Origin: Prevotella sp. ne3005
GTDB lineage: Bacteria > Bacteroidota > Bacteroidia > Bacteroidales > Bacteroidaceae
Reading direction: 5' to 3'
NCBI RefSeq assembly: GCF_900110085.1
Contig: NZ_FOCK01000007.1
Coordinates: 1 to 64,000 of the forward strand
Length of the DNA stretch: 64,000 nt
The notes beneath the pieces were generated by a model. That model did not search any database. It had not been told where the DNA came from and worked only from the letters and a program-made list of their open reading frames with translations. This document shows, in pieces, positions 32,944-42,110 of the stretch. How positions within the stretch are numbered: the stretch's first letter is position 1; each line of letters begins with the position of its first letter. The position numbers were made by a program, and so were the translations under genes.

Positions 32944-33988
32944 AGCGCATAGTTTCAAGTTTGGCCTCGGTCTCGTTCCACTCCTGTTCCTCGGTACTAT
33001 CCTTCAGGAGTCCGCCCCCAGCATAGAGGTGGCAACAACCTGCCTCGATGTTCATACAGCGCAACGAGACATAGAGATGGGTCTCATAGTCAGGGTCGAG
33101 CATACCCATAAACCCGCTATAATATCGGCGTGGAGCATGTTCGTTGCGGATGATGAATTTGAAGGTCTCACGCTTGGGGAGTCCGCAGACGGCAGGCGTG
33201 GGGTGCAGGGTATAGAGCAGGTCGCCAATCCGCTGACCATCAGGCAGCGTAAACGTGAAGTCGCTACGCAGATGGACGAGGTTGGCAGCCCGCACAGTAT
33301 GAGGCCCCTCCTCACGGAAGTCGGAGGTGTATTGTTCGAGGCACTCGGTGATATAGGTGGTAACGATACGCTGTTCCTGAATATTCTTAACGCTCCAGGT
33401 GGCGCTCTCGCCCTCACCCTTCAAGCCCTCACCTTCGAGGCGCATGGTACCTGCCAAGGCAATGGTACGCCACGCATTTCCATTTCCCTCCAACAGGATC
33501 TCTGGCGTGGCCATCAGCCAACAACCACTCTTGGCCGTCCACACGAGGGCAATCATCATACGGGGATAGCGCTCACAGGCCCTGAGGAAGAGTTCCTCGG
33601 GTGAGACGGGCTTTTCCTGAGGCTCGTCAGCACAACGGGCCAGCACAATCTTCTGGAAGATACCCAGGTTCAGCTGGGCATGGTAATTGGCAAAATCGAT
33701 GGCATAAGTCATTCTGTTGCCACCTGCTGAGATGGGGGATGGGGAGTCTGTGAGAGAGAACGGTATCAGAGGACTGATCTCCGTCATGGAGAGCCCAACC
33801 GTCTGGACTACATCCGGATGGATGAGGAGGATAGGCTGAGAGGGGGTGATCTCGAAAGGTGCCATGACAAAGCCCTGACGGCTGTTGAGTTCCTGACACG
33901 ACAACAACTCGTCGGGCTCGCCCTGTGTCTGTTGGACAAGCGTGGCATGGGTAGCATGCGGCAAGCGGTATAATGCAAAACCCGTCAT
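32924..33988 (-). CDS. menF: Isochorismate synthase
   Basis: A 354-residue chorismate-utilising enzyme that converts chorismate to isochorismate, the first committed menaquinone step. The C-terminal domain has IVLARCADE near residue 119, LAGTMRLEGEG near 175, LHPTPAVCGLPK near 270 and YYSGFMGMLD near 292, which hold the Mg and substrate residues. It overlaps menD downstream and the thioesterase gene upstream (4 bp). Confidence 0.92.
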   Translation of the reverse strand: MTGFALYRLPHATHATLVQQTQGEPDELLSCQELNSRQGFVMAPFEITPSQPILLIHPDVVQTVGLSMTEISPLIPFSLTDSPSPISAGGNRMTYAIDFANYHAQLNLGIFQKIVLARCADEPQEKPVSPEELFLRACERYPRMMIALVWTAKSGCWLMATPEILLEGNGNAWRTIALAGTMRLEGEGLKGEGESATWSVKNIQEQRIVTTYITECLEQYTSDFREEGPHTVRAANLVHLRSDFTFTLPDGQRIGDLLYTLHPTPAVCGLPKRETFKFIIRNEHAPRRYYSGFMGMLDPDYETHLYVSLRCMNIEAGCCHLYAGGGLLKDSTEEQEWNETEAKLETMRYVLQQR

Positions 33989-34401
33989 CTCCTACCCTGA
34001 CTGATGATATAATTCGTTACCCGCACATTCGAAATCAGTTCTCCCGATGTGTCCTTGATATCCACATTCCACACATGCAGCGTCCTCCCACTATGCAACA
34101 AGCGTGCATAGGCCGTCACCGTATCACCTTCGGCCACAGCCTTCACATGACTGCCGCTAACCTCAATGCCCACACAGGCACAATGAGGGCAGAGGGCCGA
34201 CGATGCAACTCCTGCCACATTCTCAGCCAACGCCAAAGATGCTCCGCCACTCAGGAATCCGAATGGCTGACGATTACGCTCGTCGACTTTCATACGGGCC
34301 ATACAAGTATCGTCCTCGGGAGTGGAGATAAACTCCATCCCGAGGGCAGTACTGAGGTTTGGCTTCGCGTTTATAATCTCGTTGATTCTTTCTACGTTCA
34401 T
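33985..34401 (-). CDS. menI: Hotdog thioesterase, probable DHNA-CoA hydrolase
   Basis: A 138-residue PaaI/YdiI-type hotdog thioesterase. NRQPFGFLSGGASLALAENVAG near residue 42 contains the catalytic glutamate position, and GIEVSGSHVKAVAEGDTV near 75 is typical. Its place as the first men gene, overlapping menF by 4 bp, strongly suggests it hydrolyses 1,4-dihydroxy-2-naphthoyl-CoA, the step after MenB. It begins only 2 bp after the ROK gene stop. Family membership is clear; the exact substrate is inferred from context. Confidence 0.85.
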   Translation of the reverse strand: MNVERINEIINAKPNLSTALGMEFISTPEDDTCMARMKVDERNRQPFGFLSGGASLALAENVAGVASSALCPHCACVGIEVSGSHVKAVAEGDTVTAYARLLHSGRTLHVWNVDIKDTSGELISNVRVTNYIISQGRR

Positions 34402-34403
34402 TT

Positions 34404-35384
34404 CTATTTAAATAAGGAGTACTCGGGCACGCTCCATGCCAGGGCACTCGCACCTAAAACATCACGCTCTCGGTCGTCAAGCTTCGACAACAGAATCTTC
34501 ACCTTGCCTTTCAAGTTGCCGAACACATGAGCCTCAAACGACTCGCTTGTGGGATCTACCAGCCACTTGCCCGCATGGGAGATACCTCCTGTCAGGATGA
34601 TGGCCTCAGGATCGACCAACGAGGCATAGTTGGCCAGTGCCCGACCCAATATATAGCCAGTACGACGATACACCTCAATAGCCAGTTCATCACCTTGATT
34701 GCAGAAGCCTGTGATGATCTTGGGTGAGAGACGCTCCGCCTGACGCATCAGCGACGGTTTGTCCGACTCTTCCAACAATTCGCGAGCCGTAACTACGATG
34801 CCGTTAGCACCGACATACGATTCCACACAGCCTTCATGGCCGCAACCGCACTTACGCCCCTTTTCGATAATACATGTATGACCAAACTCACCAGCATAGC
34901 CCAGATTACCCTGATGCTCCTGTCCTGCAGAGAAGAAACAGCTACCTATACCTACGCCAAGGCTGATGACGATAAAGTTCTTCATACCATGCGCACTGCC
35001 AAAAGTGTATTCTCCCAAAGAGGAGATATGCGCATCGTTCGACAAACCTACTGCCAAGCCTATTCTGTCGCGCAGCATCGCAGACAGGGGTATTACACCC
35101 TTCCAGGGCAAGTTGGCTGCATTCTCAATACAGCCAGACACAGAACTGGCACTTGGACAACTGACACCAATAGAACGGATGGTCTCATAACCTCCATTTG
35201 CCTCCACCAGCATAACGATCTTGTCGCTCAGCACCGTCACAAAGTTATTTACGTCAGGATAATCGCTCGTTGCAAACGACTCTTCAGCAAGGATATTACC
35301 ACGAATATCCACCACAGCATAAGTAGTAGTCTCGTTACTGATATCAACGCCTACAACTTTTGTCTTGATATTATACTCTTCCAT
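34404..35384 (-). CDS. Divergent ROK family protein, copy B
   Basis: A 326-residue ROK fold protein. The sugar-binding and zinc motifs are intact: LSNDAHISSLGE near residue 116 with the catalytic-type Asp, EFGHTCIIEKGRKCGCGHEGC near 167 with His and three Cys. But the N-terminal phosphate loop, normally DIGGTxx, reads VDISNETTTYAVVDI, lacking both glycines and the threonine position, and the second loop reads LGVGIGSCFFSAG. There is no N-terminal helix-turn-helix. It may be a sugar sensor or degenerate kinase rather than glucokinase. It is a tandem paralogue of the gene at 35426 and lies 2 bp before menI. Confidence 0.75.
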   Translation of the reverse strand: MEEYNIKTKVVGVDISNETTTYAVVDIRGNILAEESFATSDYPDVNNFVTVLSDKIVMLVEANGGYETIRSIGVSCPSASSVSGCIENAANLPWKGVIPLSAMLRDRIGLAVGLSNDAHISSLGEYTFGSAHGMKNFIVISLGVGIGSCFFSAGQEHQGNLGYAGEFGHTCIIEKGRKCGCGHEGCVESYVGANGIVVTARELLEESDKPSLMRQAERLSPKIITGFCNQGDELAIEVYRRTGYILGRALANYASLVDPEAIILTGGISHAGKWLVDPTSESFEAHVFGNLKGKVKILLSKLDDRERDVLGASALAWSVPEYSLFK

Positions 35385-35425
35385 TTTAGTTGTTTAAGAT
35401 TGTTGTATTGGATATTAATATTCTG

Positions 35426-36430
35426 TTATTTAAATAATGAGTACTCTTTCACATCCCATGCCAAGGCACTGGCTCCCAGCACGTCGCGTTCACCCTCCTT
35501 CAGGATAGACACCAGGATACGGGTCTTGTTCCTGATATTATGGAACACATGCTCGTCGAACGAAATTCTCATCGGTTTTAGCAGCCATTTGCCTGCCTGC
35601 GTCATTTCACCTGTAAGGATGATGGCTTCCGGATTCAGGACAGAGGCATAGTTAGCCAATCCCATTCCCAGCATCTCTCCTGTACGACGGAACACTTCTA
35701 TGGCCAATTTGTCACCCTTATAGCAGCAGTCGGTAATCGTTTGGATGGTGAGTTCCTGAAGATCGCTCAACAACGTGGGTTCCTTACTCTCGGCTATCAG
35801 TTCTTCAGCCGTCTTTATCAGACCTTTCTGACTGCAATAAGTCTCCAGACATCCCTTGTTACCACAGCCACACTCACGGCCATTGATCTCAACGCAAGTA
35901 TGGCCCACCTCACCAGCAAAACCATTATAACCTAGATGGGGCTGACCATTGGAATAGAAGCAACTTCCCAGACCGCCATGGCTCATGGATACAACAACAA
36001 AGTCTTTCATGCCGTGGGCACTGCCATAGGTTTTTTCACTAAGGGCCGTGATATGGGCATCATTGGCTACGGCCACTGCCAGCCCCAATCTGTCGCGCAA
36101 CATTGCCGCTAAGGGCACCACACCTTTCCAAGGCAGATTGGCAGCATTTTCAACACAACCTGTCAACGAATTGGCACTCGGCGCACTGACACCCACAGAG
36201 CGGATGCTCTCGTAGCCGCCATTCTCCTCCACCAGCATCATGACTTTCTCGCTCAACGCCGATACGAAATCATTAACATCGGGAAAATCCATCGTGTCGA
36301 ATTGGTCCTGAGCCACAATATCACCCTTGATGTCAACAATGGCATAAGTGGTGCGGTCGAGACGGATGTCTATACCTACAACGCGGACTTTTATTTTATC
36401 AATAGATTCTACTCCTTCAACACTTTCCAT
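35426..36430 (-). CDS. Divergent ROK family protein, copy A
   Basis: A 334-residue ROK protein, first gene of the run leading to the menaquinone operon. The pattern matches copy B: GIDIRLDRTTYAIVDIKG instead of DIGGT at residues 18-35, VANDAHITALSE near 124, EVGHTCVEINGRECGCGNKGC near 174. The second phosphate loop is SMSHGGLGSCFYSNG. Both copies end in the same sequence, ALAW followed by EYSLFK, so duplication is recent enough to be obvious. Kinase activity is doubtful on motif grounds. Confidence 0.75.
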   Translation of the reverse strand: MESVEGVESIDKIKVRVVGIDIRLDRTTYAIVDIKGDIVAQDQFDTMDFPDVNDFVSALSEKVMMLVEENGGYESIRSVGVSAPSANSLTGCVENAANLPWKGVVPLAAMLRDRLGLAVAVANDAHITALSEKTYGSAHGMKDFVVVSMSHGGLGSCFYSNGQPHLGYNGFAGEVGHTCVEINGRECGCGNKGCLETYCSQKGLIKTAEELIAESKEPTLLSDLQELTIQTITDCCYKGDKLAIEVFRRTGEMLGMGLANYASVLNPEAIILTGEMTQAGKWLLKPMRISFDEHVFHNIRNKTRILVSILKEGERDVLGASALAWDVKEYSLFK

Positions 36431-36457
36431 TTCTATAAAATAATCAGATTAGTGTGG

Positions 36458-36556
36458 CAAATATAAACATTTTTCCCCAACCACGCAAATCTTTCCGTTA
36501 TTTTTTGCAAATATTTACCCTATCCTTGCTTTTTTCGGGATATTTTCGTATCTTTG
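36458..36556. promoter_or_regulatory. Divergent promoters, ROK-men operon (-) and lysS operon (+)
   Basis: Minus: TATATTTG at 36458-36465 with TTTG at 36486-36489 (spacer 20). Plus: CTTG at 36525-36528, spacer 20, TATCTTTG at 36549-36556, 33 bp before the lysS ATG. Confidence 0.8.
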
Positions 36557-36589
36557 CAGCCACATTAGTAAAATATTCGAATATTTAAG

Positions 36590-38317
36590 ATGAACATTTT
36601 AGAATTAAGCGAACAAGAAATCGGCAGGCGTCAGAGCCTGCAGGAACTGCGCGCCATGGGTATCAACCCATATCCTGCTGCCGAGTTCCCCACTAACGCA
36701 TTTAGCACAGATATCAAGGAAAACTTTAAGGACGACGAGGAGCGCGAGGTAGTGATTGCCGGACGTATGATGAGTCGTCGTGTCATGGGTAAGGCATCGT
36801 TTGCCGAGCTTCAGGACTCAAAAGGCAGAATCCAGGTTTATATCACCCGCGATGACATTTGTCCGGGTGAGAATAAGGACCTATATAATAATGTATTTAA
36901 GCGTCTGCTCGATATAGGTGACTTTATCGGTGTCAAGGGTAAGGTGTTCCGTACCCAGACAGGCGAGATCTCTGTTCATGCTCAGGAGCTCACGCTGCTC
37001 TCCAAGTCATTGAAACCTCTGCCCATCGTAAAATACAAGGACGGTGTGGCTTACGATAAGTTTGACGATCCCGAGTTGCGTTATCGTCAGCGTTATGTAG
37101 ACCTCGTAGTGAACGAGGGCGTAAAAGAAACTTTCCTTAAGCGTGCCACTATCATCCGTACACTGCGTAGCATTCTCGACAATGCAGGCTATACCGAGGT
37201 TGACACCCCAATCCTGCAGAACATCGCAGGTGGTGCTTCAGCCCGCCCATTCATTACCCACTTCAATGCGCTTAATCAGGACATGTATATGCGTATTGCC
37301 ACCGAGCTCTATCTGAAGCGCCTCATCGTAGGTGGTTTCGAGGGCGTCTACGAGATGGGTAAGAACTTCCGCAACGAGGGTATGGACAAGACCCACAACC
37401 CAGAGTTCACCTGCATGGAGCTCTATGTCAGCTATAAGGACCTGCTTTGGGGTATGACCTTCACAGAGAATATGCTTGAGCAGATTTGTACTGCAGTGAA
37501 TGGCAAGCCTGAGGTTGAGATTGATGGTAACATCATCTCGTTCCGTGCGCCATTCCGCCGTCTGCCCATCCTCGATGCCATCAAGGAGAAGACAGGTTTC
37601 GATTGCGATGGCAAGACTGAGGAGGAGATTCGTGCATTCTGCCTCTCAAAGGGCATGGATGTAGACGAGACTATGGGTAAGGGAAAACTCATCGACGAGC
37701 TCTTTGGTGAGTTCTGCGAGGGCACTTTCATCCAGCCTACATTCATCACTGACTACCCCGTTGAGATGTCACCTCTCACCAAGATGCACCGTTCTAAGCC
37801 AGGACTCACTGAGCGTTTCGAGCTGATGGTGAATGGCAAGGAGCTGGCTAATGCCTATTCAGAACTTAATGACCCCATCGATCAGGAGGAGCGTTTCATT
37901 GAGCAAATGAAACTTGCAGACAAGGGCGATGACGAGGCCATGATCATAGATCAGGACTTCCTGCGCGCTCTGCAGTATGGTATGCCTCCAACATTTGGTA
38001 TCGGTATTGGTATCGACCGTCTGGTGATGCTGCTCACAGGAAAGTTCACCATTGGCGAGGTCATGCTGTTCCCACAGATGAAGCCAGAGAAGAAGATTCC
38101 TCAGTCTTCACCTGCCGAGTGGGCAGAGATTGGTGTAGCCGAGGAGTGGGTACCCGTACTCCGCAAGGCAGGGTTCAACCTGATTCAGAACATCGCTTCC
38201 GAGAAGGCTCAAGGTCTTCAGCAGAAGATTGGCGACATCGTCAAGAAATACAAGCTTGAGATGCAGAAGCCCAGCGTAGACGAGGTACAGCGTTGGATTG
38301 AAAAGGCACAGGCCTAA
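36590..38317 (+). CDS. lysS: Lysyl-tRNA synthetase, class II
   Basis: A 575-residue class II aminoacyl-tRNA synthetase. An OB-fold anticodon domain (EVVIAGRMMSRRVMGKASFAEL, near residue 54) is followed by motif 2 FRNEGMDKTHNPEFT near 261 and motif 3 GIGIGIDRLVML near 469. The C-terminus carries about 80 extra residues (from KIPQSSPAEWAEIGV) that are typical of Bacteroidota LysS. First gene of the lysS-gpsA-pgi-HAD operon. Confidence 0.97.
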   Translation: MNILELSEQEIGRRQSLQELRAMGINPYPAAEFPTNAFSTDIKENFKDDEEREVVIAGRMMSRRVMGKASFAELQDSKGRIQVYITRDDICPGENKDLYNNVFKRLLDIGDFIGVKGKVFRTQTGEISVHAQELTLLSKSLKPLPIVKYKDGVAYDKFDDPELRYRQRYVDLVVNEGVKETFLKRATIIRTLRSILDNAGYTEVDTPILQNIAGGASARPFITHFNALNQDMYMRIATELYLKRLIVGGFEGVYEMGKNFRNEGMDKTHNPEFTCMELYVSYKDLLWGMTFTENMLEQICTAVNGKPEVEIDGNIISFRAPFRRLPILDAIKEKTGFDCDGKTEEEIRAFCLSKGMDVDETMGKGKLIDELFGEFCEGTFIQPTFITDYPVEMSPLTKMHRSKPGLTERFELMVNGKELANAYSELNDPIDQEERFIEQMKLADKGDDEAMIIDQDFLRALQYGMPPTFGIGIGIDRLVMLLTGKFTIGEVMLFPQMKPEKKIPQSSPAEWAEIGVAEEWVPVLRKAGFNLIQNIASEKAQGLQQKIGDIVKKYKLEMQKPSVDEVQRWIEKAQA

Positions 38318-38341
38318 TTGTCAATTATCAATTGTCAATCA
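38318..38341 (+). repeat. Heptamer tract between lysS and gpsA
   Basis: TCAATTA, TCAATTG and TCAATCA directly follow the lysS stop and end just before the gpsA start. Here the plus strand is stop-free. Confidence 0.6.
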
Positions 38342-38346
38342 TCTAC

Positions 38347-39342
38347 ATGTTTGACTGTGGAAAGATAGCAATCATCGGTGGCGGCAGCTGGGCAACAGCC
38401 ATAGCCAAGATTGTGGTGGGACATACCCATCACATCGGATGGTATATGCGCCGTGATGACCGTATCGAGGACTTTAGGCGTCTGGGACATAACCCCGCTT
38501 ATCTGACGAGCGTTCATTTCAATACCGATGAGATACATTTCGACAGTGACCTGAACCGTATTGCCCAACAGTACGATACGCTGGTATTCGTTACCCCTTC
38601 GCCCTATCTCAAGAGTCACCTGAAGAAACTCAGGACGCGCATCCGCGACAAGTTCATCCTTACGGCCATCAAGGGTATTGTGCCAGATGAGAACCTTGTC
38701 TGCTCAGAGTACTTCCATCAGGTCTACGACGTGCCTTACGACAACCTTGCCTGCATCGGAGGTCCCTCCCATGCTGAGGAGGTAGCCCTGGAGCGTCTCT
38801 CCTACCTCACTGTGGGATGTGCCGACCGCGACAAGGCCCAAGCCTTCTGCGACGTACTCTCCAGCGACTTCATCAAGACGAAGACCTCTACAGACGTGGT
38901 AGGTATCGAGTACTCTTCTGTCTTAAAGAATGTCTATGCCATTGCCGCCGGTATCTGTAGCGGACTGAAATATGGCGACAACTTCCAGGCTGTGCTCATG
39001 GCCAATGCTGTGCAGGAGATGAATCGTTTCCTCACAGCCGTCTATCCTCAGGAGCGTAACATCTACGACAGCGTCTACCTGGGCGACCTGCTCGTGACGG
39101 GCTATTCCAATTTCTCGCGTAACCGCACCTTTGGCACAATGATAGGTAAGGGCTATAGCGTGAAGTCTGCACAAATTGAGATGGAGATGATTGCCGAGGG
39201 ATACTTCGGTACGAAGTGTATGAAAGAAATCAATCGTCACTGCCATGTCAACATGCCTATTCTCGATGCCGTATACAATATTCTCTACGAGCGCATCGCC
39301 CCACAAATTGAAATTAAACTTCTAACGGATTCATTTAGATAA
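38347..39342 (+). CDS. gpsA: Glycerol-3-phosphate dehydrogenase [NAD(P)+]
   Basis: A 331-residue enzyme that reduces dihydroxyacetone phosphate to sn-glycerol-3-phosphate for phospholipid synthesis. NAD-binding IIGGGSWATAIAKI at residues 8-21, FVTPSPYLKSHL near 81, CIGGPSHAEEVA near 133 and the catalytic lysine in GIEYSSVLKNVYAIAAGI near 185. I take the ATG at 38347; a TTG 15 bp upstream lies inside the heptamer tract. Confidence 0.94.
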   Translation: MFDCGKIAIIGGGSWATAIAKIVVGHTHHIGWYMRRDDRIEDFRRLGHNPAYLTSVHFNTDEIHFDSDLNRIAQQYDTLVFVTPSPYLKSHLKKLRTRIRDKFILTAIKGIVPDENLVCSEYFHQVYDVPYDNLACIGGPSHAEEVALERLSYLTVGCADRDKAQAFCDVLSSDFIKTKTSTDVVGIEYSSVLKNVYAIAAGICSGLKYGDNFQAVLMANAVQEMNRFLTAVYPQERNIYDSVYLGDLLVTGYSNFSRNRTFGTMIGKGYSVKSAQIEMEMIAEGYFGTKCMKEINRHCHVNMPILDAVYNILYERIAPQIEIKLLTDSFR

Positions 39343-39361
39343 AATATAACAAACAACAATT

Positions 39362-40717
39362 ATGAGCAACATCAAATTAGACATCACCAAAGCCGCTTGC
39401 TTCCTCGAGGCTGGCGCTGTAGAGGCTTTCGAGCCTAAGGTAAAAGAGGCTCAGAAAGCCCTTGAAGAGGGTACTTGCCCTGGTAACGATTTCCTTGGAT
39501 GGCTACACCTGCCTTCCAGCATCACACCTGCCTTCCTTGACGAACTGCAGGCATGTGCCGACACACTTCGTGCTAACTGCGAGGCTGTGGTCGTGGCTGG
39601 TATCGGAGGCTCCTATCTGGGTGCCCGTGCCGTCATCGAGGCTCTGAGCAACAGCTTCTCATGGCTCGTAGGCGACAAGAAGAATCCTACCATTCTCTTT
39701 GCAGGTAACAACATTGGCGAGGACTACCTCTTCGAGCTGACCACCTATCTGAAGGACAAGAAATTTGGCGTCATCAATATCTCCAAGAGTGGTACTACCA
39801 CAGAGACCGCCCTCACCTTCCGTCTGCTGAAGAAGCAGTGCGAGGCCCAGCGTGGTAAGGAAGAGGCCAAGAAGGTGATTGTAGCTATCACCGATGCCAA
39901 GAAGGGCGCTGCCCGTACCTGTGCTGACAAGGAGGGTTACAAGAGCTTCATCATCCCCGACAACGTAGGTGGCCGTTTCTCTGTGCTCACACCGGTAGGT
40001 CTGCTGCCTATCGCCTGTGCAGGCTTTGACATTAAGCAACTGGTGGGTGGTGCCCAGGATATGGAGAAGGCATGTGCACCTAATGTTCCTTTCGTCGAGA
40101 ATCCCGCAGCTCAGTATGCAGCCGTTCGCAACGGTCTCTACCAGAAGGGTAAGAAGATTGAGATCATGGTGAACTATCAGCCCAAGCTCCACTTCTTCTC
40201 TGAATGGTGGAAGCAGCTCTACGGCGAGTCTGAAGGCAAGGACAATAAGGGTATCTTCCCCGCAAGCGTTGATTTCACCACCGACCTTCACTCGATGGGT
40301 CAGTGGATTCAGGAAGGCGAGCGCACAATCTTCGAGACAGTTATCTCTATCGAGGAGCCCGAGAAGAAGCTGCTCTTCCCCGAGGACGAAGAGAACCTTG
40401 ATGGTCTGAACTTCCTTGCAGGAAAGCGCGTAGATGAGGTTAATAAAATGGCAGAGCTCGGTACTCGTTTGGCTCATGTGGATGGCGGTGTACCCAATAT
40501 GCGCATCAGCGTCCCCAAACTCAACGAGTATTACATCGGTCAGCTCATCTACTTCTTCGAGATTGCCTGTGGTATCAGTGGCAATGTGCTGGGCGTGAAT
40601 CCGTTTAACCAGCCTGGAGTTGAAGCTTACAAGAAGAATATGTTTGCCCTGCTTGACAAGCCTGGTTATGAGGCCGATTCCAAGGCTATCAAGGAGCGTC
40701 TGGCAAAAGAAGCATAA
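39362..40717 (+). CDS. pgi: Glucose-6-phosphate isomerase
   Basis: A 451-residue short-form PGI interconverting glucose-6-P and fructose-6-[21 protein letters not shown] near residue 76, [19 protein letters not shown] near 140 and the C-terminal [14 protein letters not shown] near 415 are the family signatures. It follows gpsA by 19 bp and its stop overlaps the start of the HAD gene by one base. Confidence 0.96.
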   Translation: MSNIKLDITKAACFLEAGAVEAFEPKVKEAQKALEEGTCPGNDFLGWLHLPSSITPAFLDELQACADTLRANCEAVVVAGIGGSYLGARAVIEALSNSFSWLVGDKKNPTILFAGNNIGEDYLFELTTYLKDKKFGVINISKSGTTTETALTFRLLKKQCEAQRGKEEAKKVIVAITDAKKGAARTCADKEGYKSFIIPDNVGGRFSVLTPVGLLPIACAGFDIKQLVGGAQDMEKACAPNVPFVENPAAQYAAVRNGLYQKGKKIEIMVNYQPKLHFFSEWWKQLYGESEGKDNKGIFPASVDFTTDLHSMGQWIQEGERTIFETVISIEEPEKKLLFPEDEENLDGLNFLAGKRVDEVNKMAELGTRLAHVDGGVPNMRISVPKLNEYYIGQLIYFFEIACGISGNVLGVNPFNQPGVEAYKKNMFALLDKPGYEADSKAIKERLAKEA

Positions 40718-41451
40718 TGTACGCACTCGCGATTAGAAAATACTTAGAAGAACACGGCTTTGAGACCTTATGCCCCAGAGCCGTGCTCTTTGATATGGAC
40801 GGCGTGCTCTACGACTCCATGCCCAATCATGCTATAGCATGGCAGGAGTCGATGGCGCGTTTCCAAATCCACATGACAGCTGAAGATGCCTATGCCACCG
40901 AAGGTGCCCGTGGCGTAGACACCATCCGTATGATGGTGCGCATCCAACAGCAACGGGAGATTGACGAGCCTGAGGCACAGAAGATGTACGACGAGAAAAG
41001 TCGTCTCTTCCACTCCTTGCCCGAAGCCCCCATCATGCCTGGCATCCTCAACCTCATGGCCCAGATTCGCGACCTGGGTATGCAATGCGGCGTCGTCACT
41101 GGCAGTGGCCAGCGCCCGCTCATCAAACGTATCCTCAAGGATTTCGGAGCCTTTGTCGACGAGGCCCATATCACCACTGCCTACGATGTCCGTCGAGGCA
41201 AGCCTAACCCTGATCCCTACCTCGTAGGACTCGAGAAGGCTGGCGGCCTTCAACCCTGGCAGGCCGTTGTCATCGAGAATGCCCCGCTTGGTATCCGTGC
41301 AGGTGTAGCCGCCCGTATCTTCACCATTGGTGTGAATACAGGCCCCCTGCCCAATGACCAACTATTGCAGTCAGGCGCCCATCTGCTGTTTCCAAGCATG
41401 ACCGACCTCAGCGATGCCTGGAAACATCTGGACTTTAATCAACTTCTGTAG
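40717..41451 (+). CDS. HAD hydrolase, beta-phosphoglucomutase-like
   Basis: A 244-residue HAD superfamily protein. Motif I is FDMDGVLYDSMPNH near residue 25, motif II VVTGSGQ near 126, motif III lysine in RRGKPNPDPYLVGLEKAG near 164 and motif IV VIENAPLGIRAGVAA near 186. The DxDGVLxDS form and helical cap fit sugar phosphatases or beta-phosphoglucomutase. The TAATG overlap with pgi supports a job on hexose phosphates, but phosphatase and mutase cannot be told apart here. Its end overlaps the convergent DUF4738 gene by 17 bp. Confidence 0.85.
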   Translation: MYALAIRKYLEEHGFETLCPRAVLFDMDGVLYDSMPNHAIAWQESMARFQIHMTAEDAYATEGARGVDTIRMMVRIQQQREIDEPEAQKMYDEKSRLFHSLPEAPIMPGILNLMAQIRDLGMQCGVVTGSGQRPLIKRILKDFGAFVDEAHITTAYDVRRGKPNPDPYLVGLEKAGGLQPWQAVVIENAPLGIRAGVAARIFTIGVNTGPLPNDQLLQSGAHLLFPSMTDLSDAWKHLDFNQLL

Positions 41452-42010
41452 ATTTCCCTTGTGGCTGACTCTCCTCGTTGCCGTAAGTATCCATCTCTGT
41501 ATCACGACGGATGCCTACCTCACCTTGCGAGCTCACAGTGACTACCAAAGGAATATATTCGTCAGTCTGCGGATGGCATACGCTGGCAGCAAACACCATC
41601 TGCGCACCCTCCACCTTATCATACACAAAGCCCTCTAAGATGCCTGTGCGACGATAATCGTCGTCAAGGTAGTTTTCAAAGGCTGCCTTTGTGAATGAAC
41701 GGTTGAAGAACGTACTGCCATCGCTACGCAGGATCCGCAGCGTGATACGATTATCCACAAACTGCTGTCCGTACTCGTCTTTCACCATACGCAGACTGTC
41801 GTCAGAGACGCGCAACACCTCCACCTGATACGGTCTGCCAAGCCAGTTGATATCCTTCGTCTGCTTATACTCCTGCATACGGATGGGTCCCTGTGGCTTA
41901 GCCACCTCTACCTTCGGCACGATGATATCCTCTGCCTGCTTCTTTTTGCCACAACCAGCCATTAGCATGGTTGCCAAGACAATGACTGTCAGTACTTGAT
42001 ATTTCCTCAT
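41435..42010 (-). CDS. DUF4738 lipoprotein
   Basis: A 191-residue lipoprotein with the signal MRKYQVLTVIVLATMLMAGC (Cys20) followed by GKKKQ. The mature part contains WLGRPYQVEVLRVSDDSLRM near residue 57 and LRILRSDGSTFFNRSFTKAAF near 92, matching DUF4738, a Bacteroidota-only family of unknown function. It has its own promoter, divergent from the DUF4230 genes. Confidence 0.8.
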   Translation of the reverse strand: MRKYQVLTVIVLATMLMAGCGKKKQAEDIIVPKVEVAKPQGPIRMQEYKQTKDINWLGRPYQVEVLRVSDDSLRMVKDEYGQQFVDNRITLRILRSDGSTFFNRSFTKAAFENYLDDDYRRTGILEGFVYDKVEGAQMVFAASVCHPQTDEYIPLVVTVSSQGEVGIRRDTEMDTYGNEESQPQGKSTEVD

Positions 42011-42028
42011 AATTCACGTAATCTGCTG

Positions 42029-42087
42029 CAAAGGTACGAATTTTTTCGGGAAAGGTTTGCTTTGGATTATATTTTTTTGTACTTTTG
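42029..42087. promoter_or_regulatory. Divergent promoters, DUF4738 (-) and DUF4230 pair (+)
   Basis: Minus: TACCTTTG at 42029-42036. Plus: TTTG at 42056-42059, spacer 20, TACTTTTG at 42080-42087, 23 bp before the ATG. Confidence 0.75.
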
Positions 42088-42110
42088 CAGAAAAATAAGG
42101 AAGATTATCG

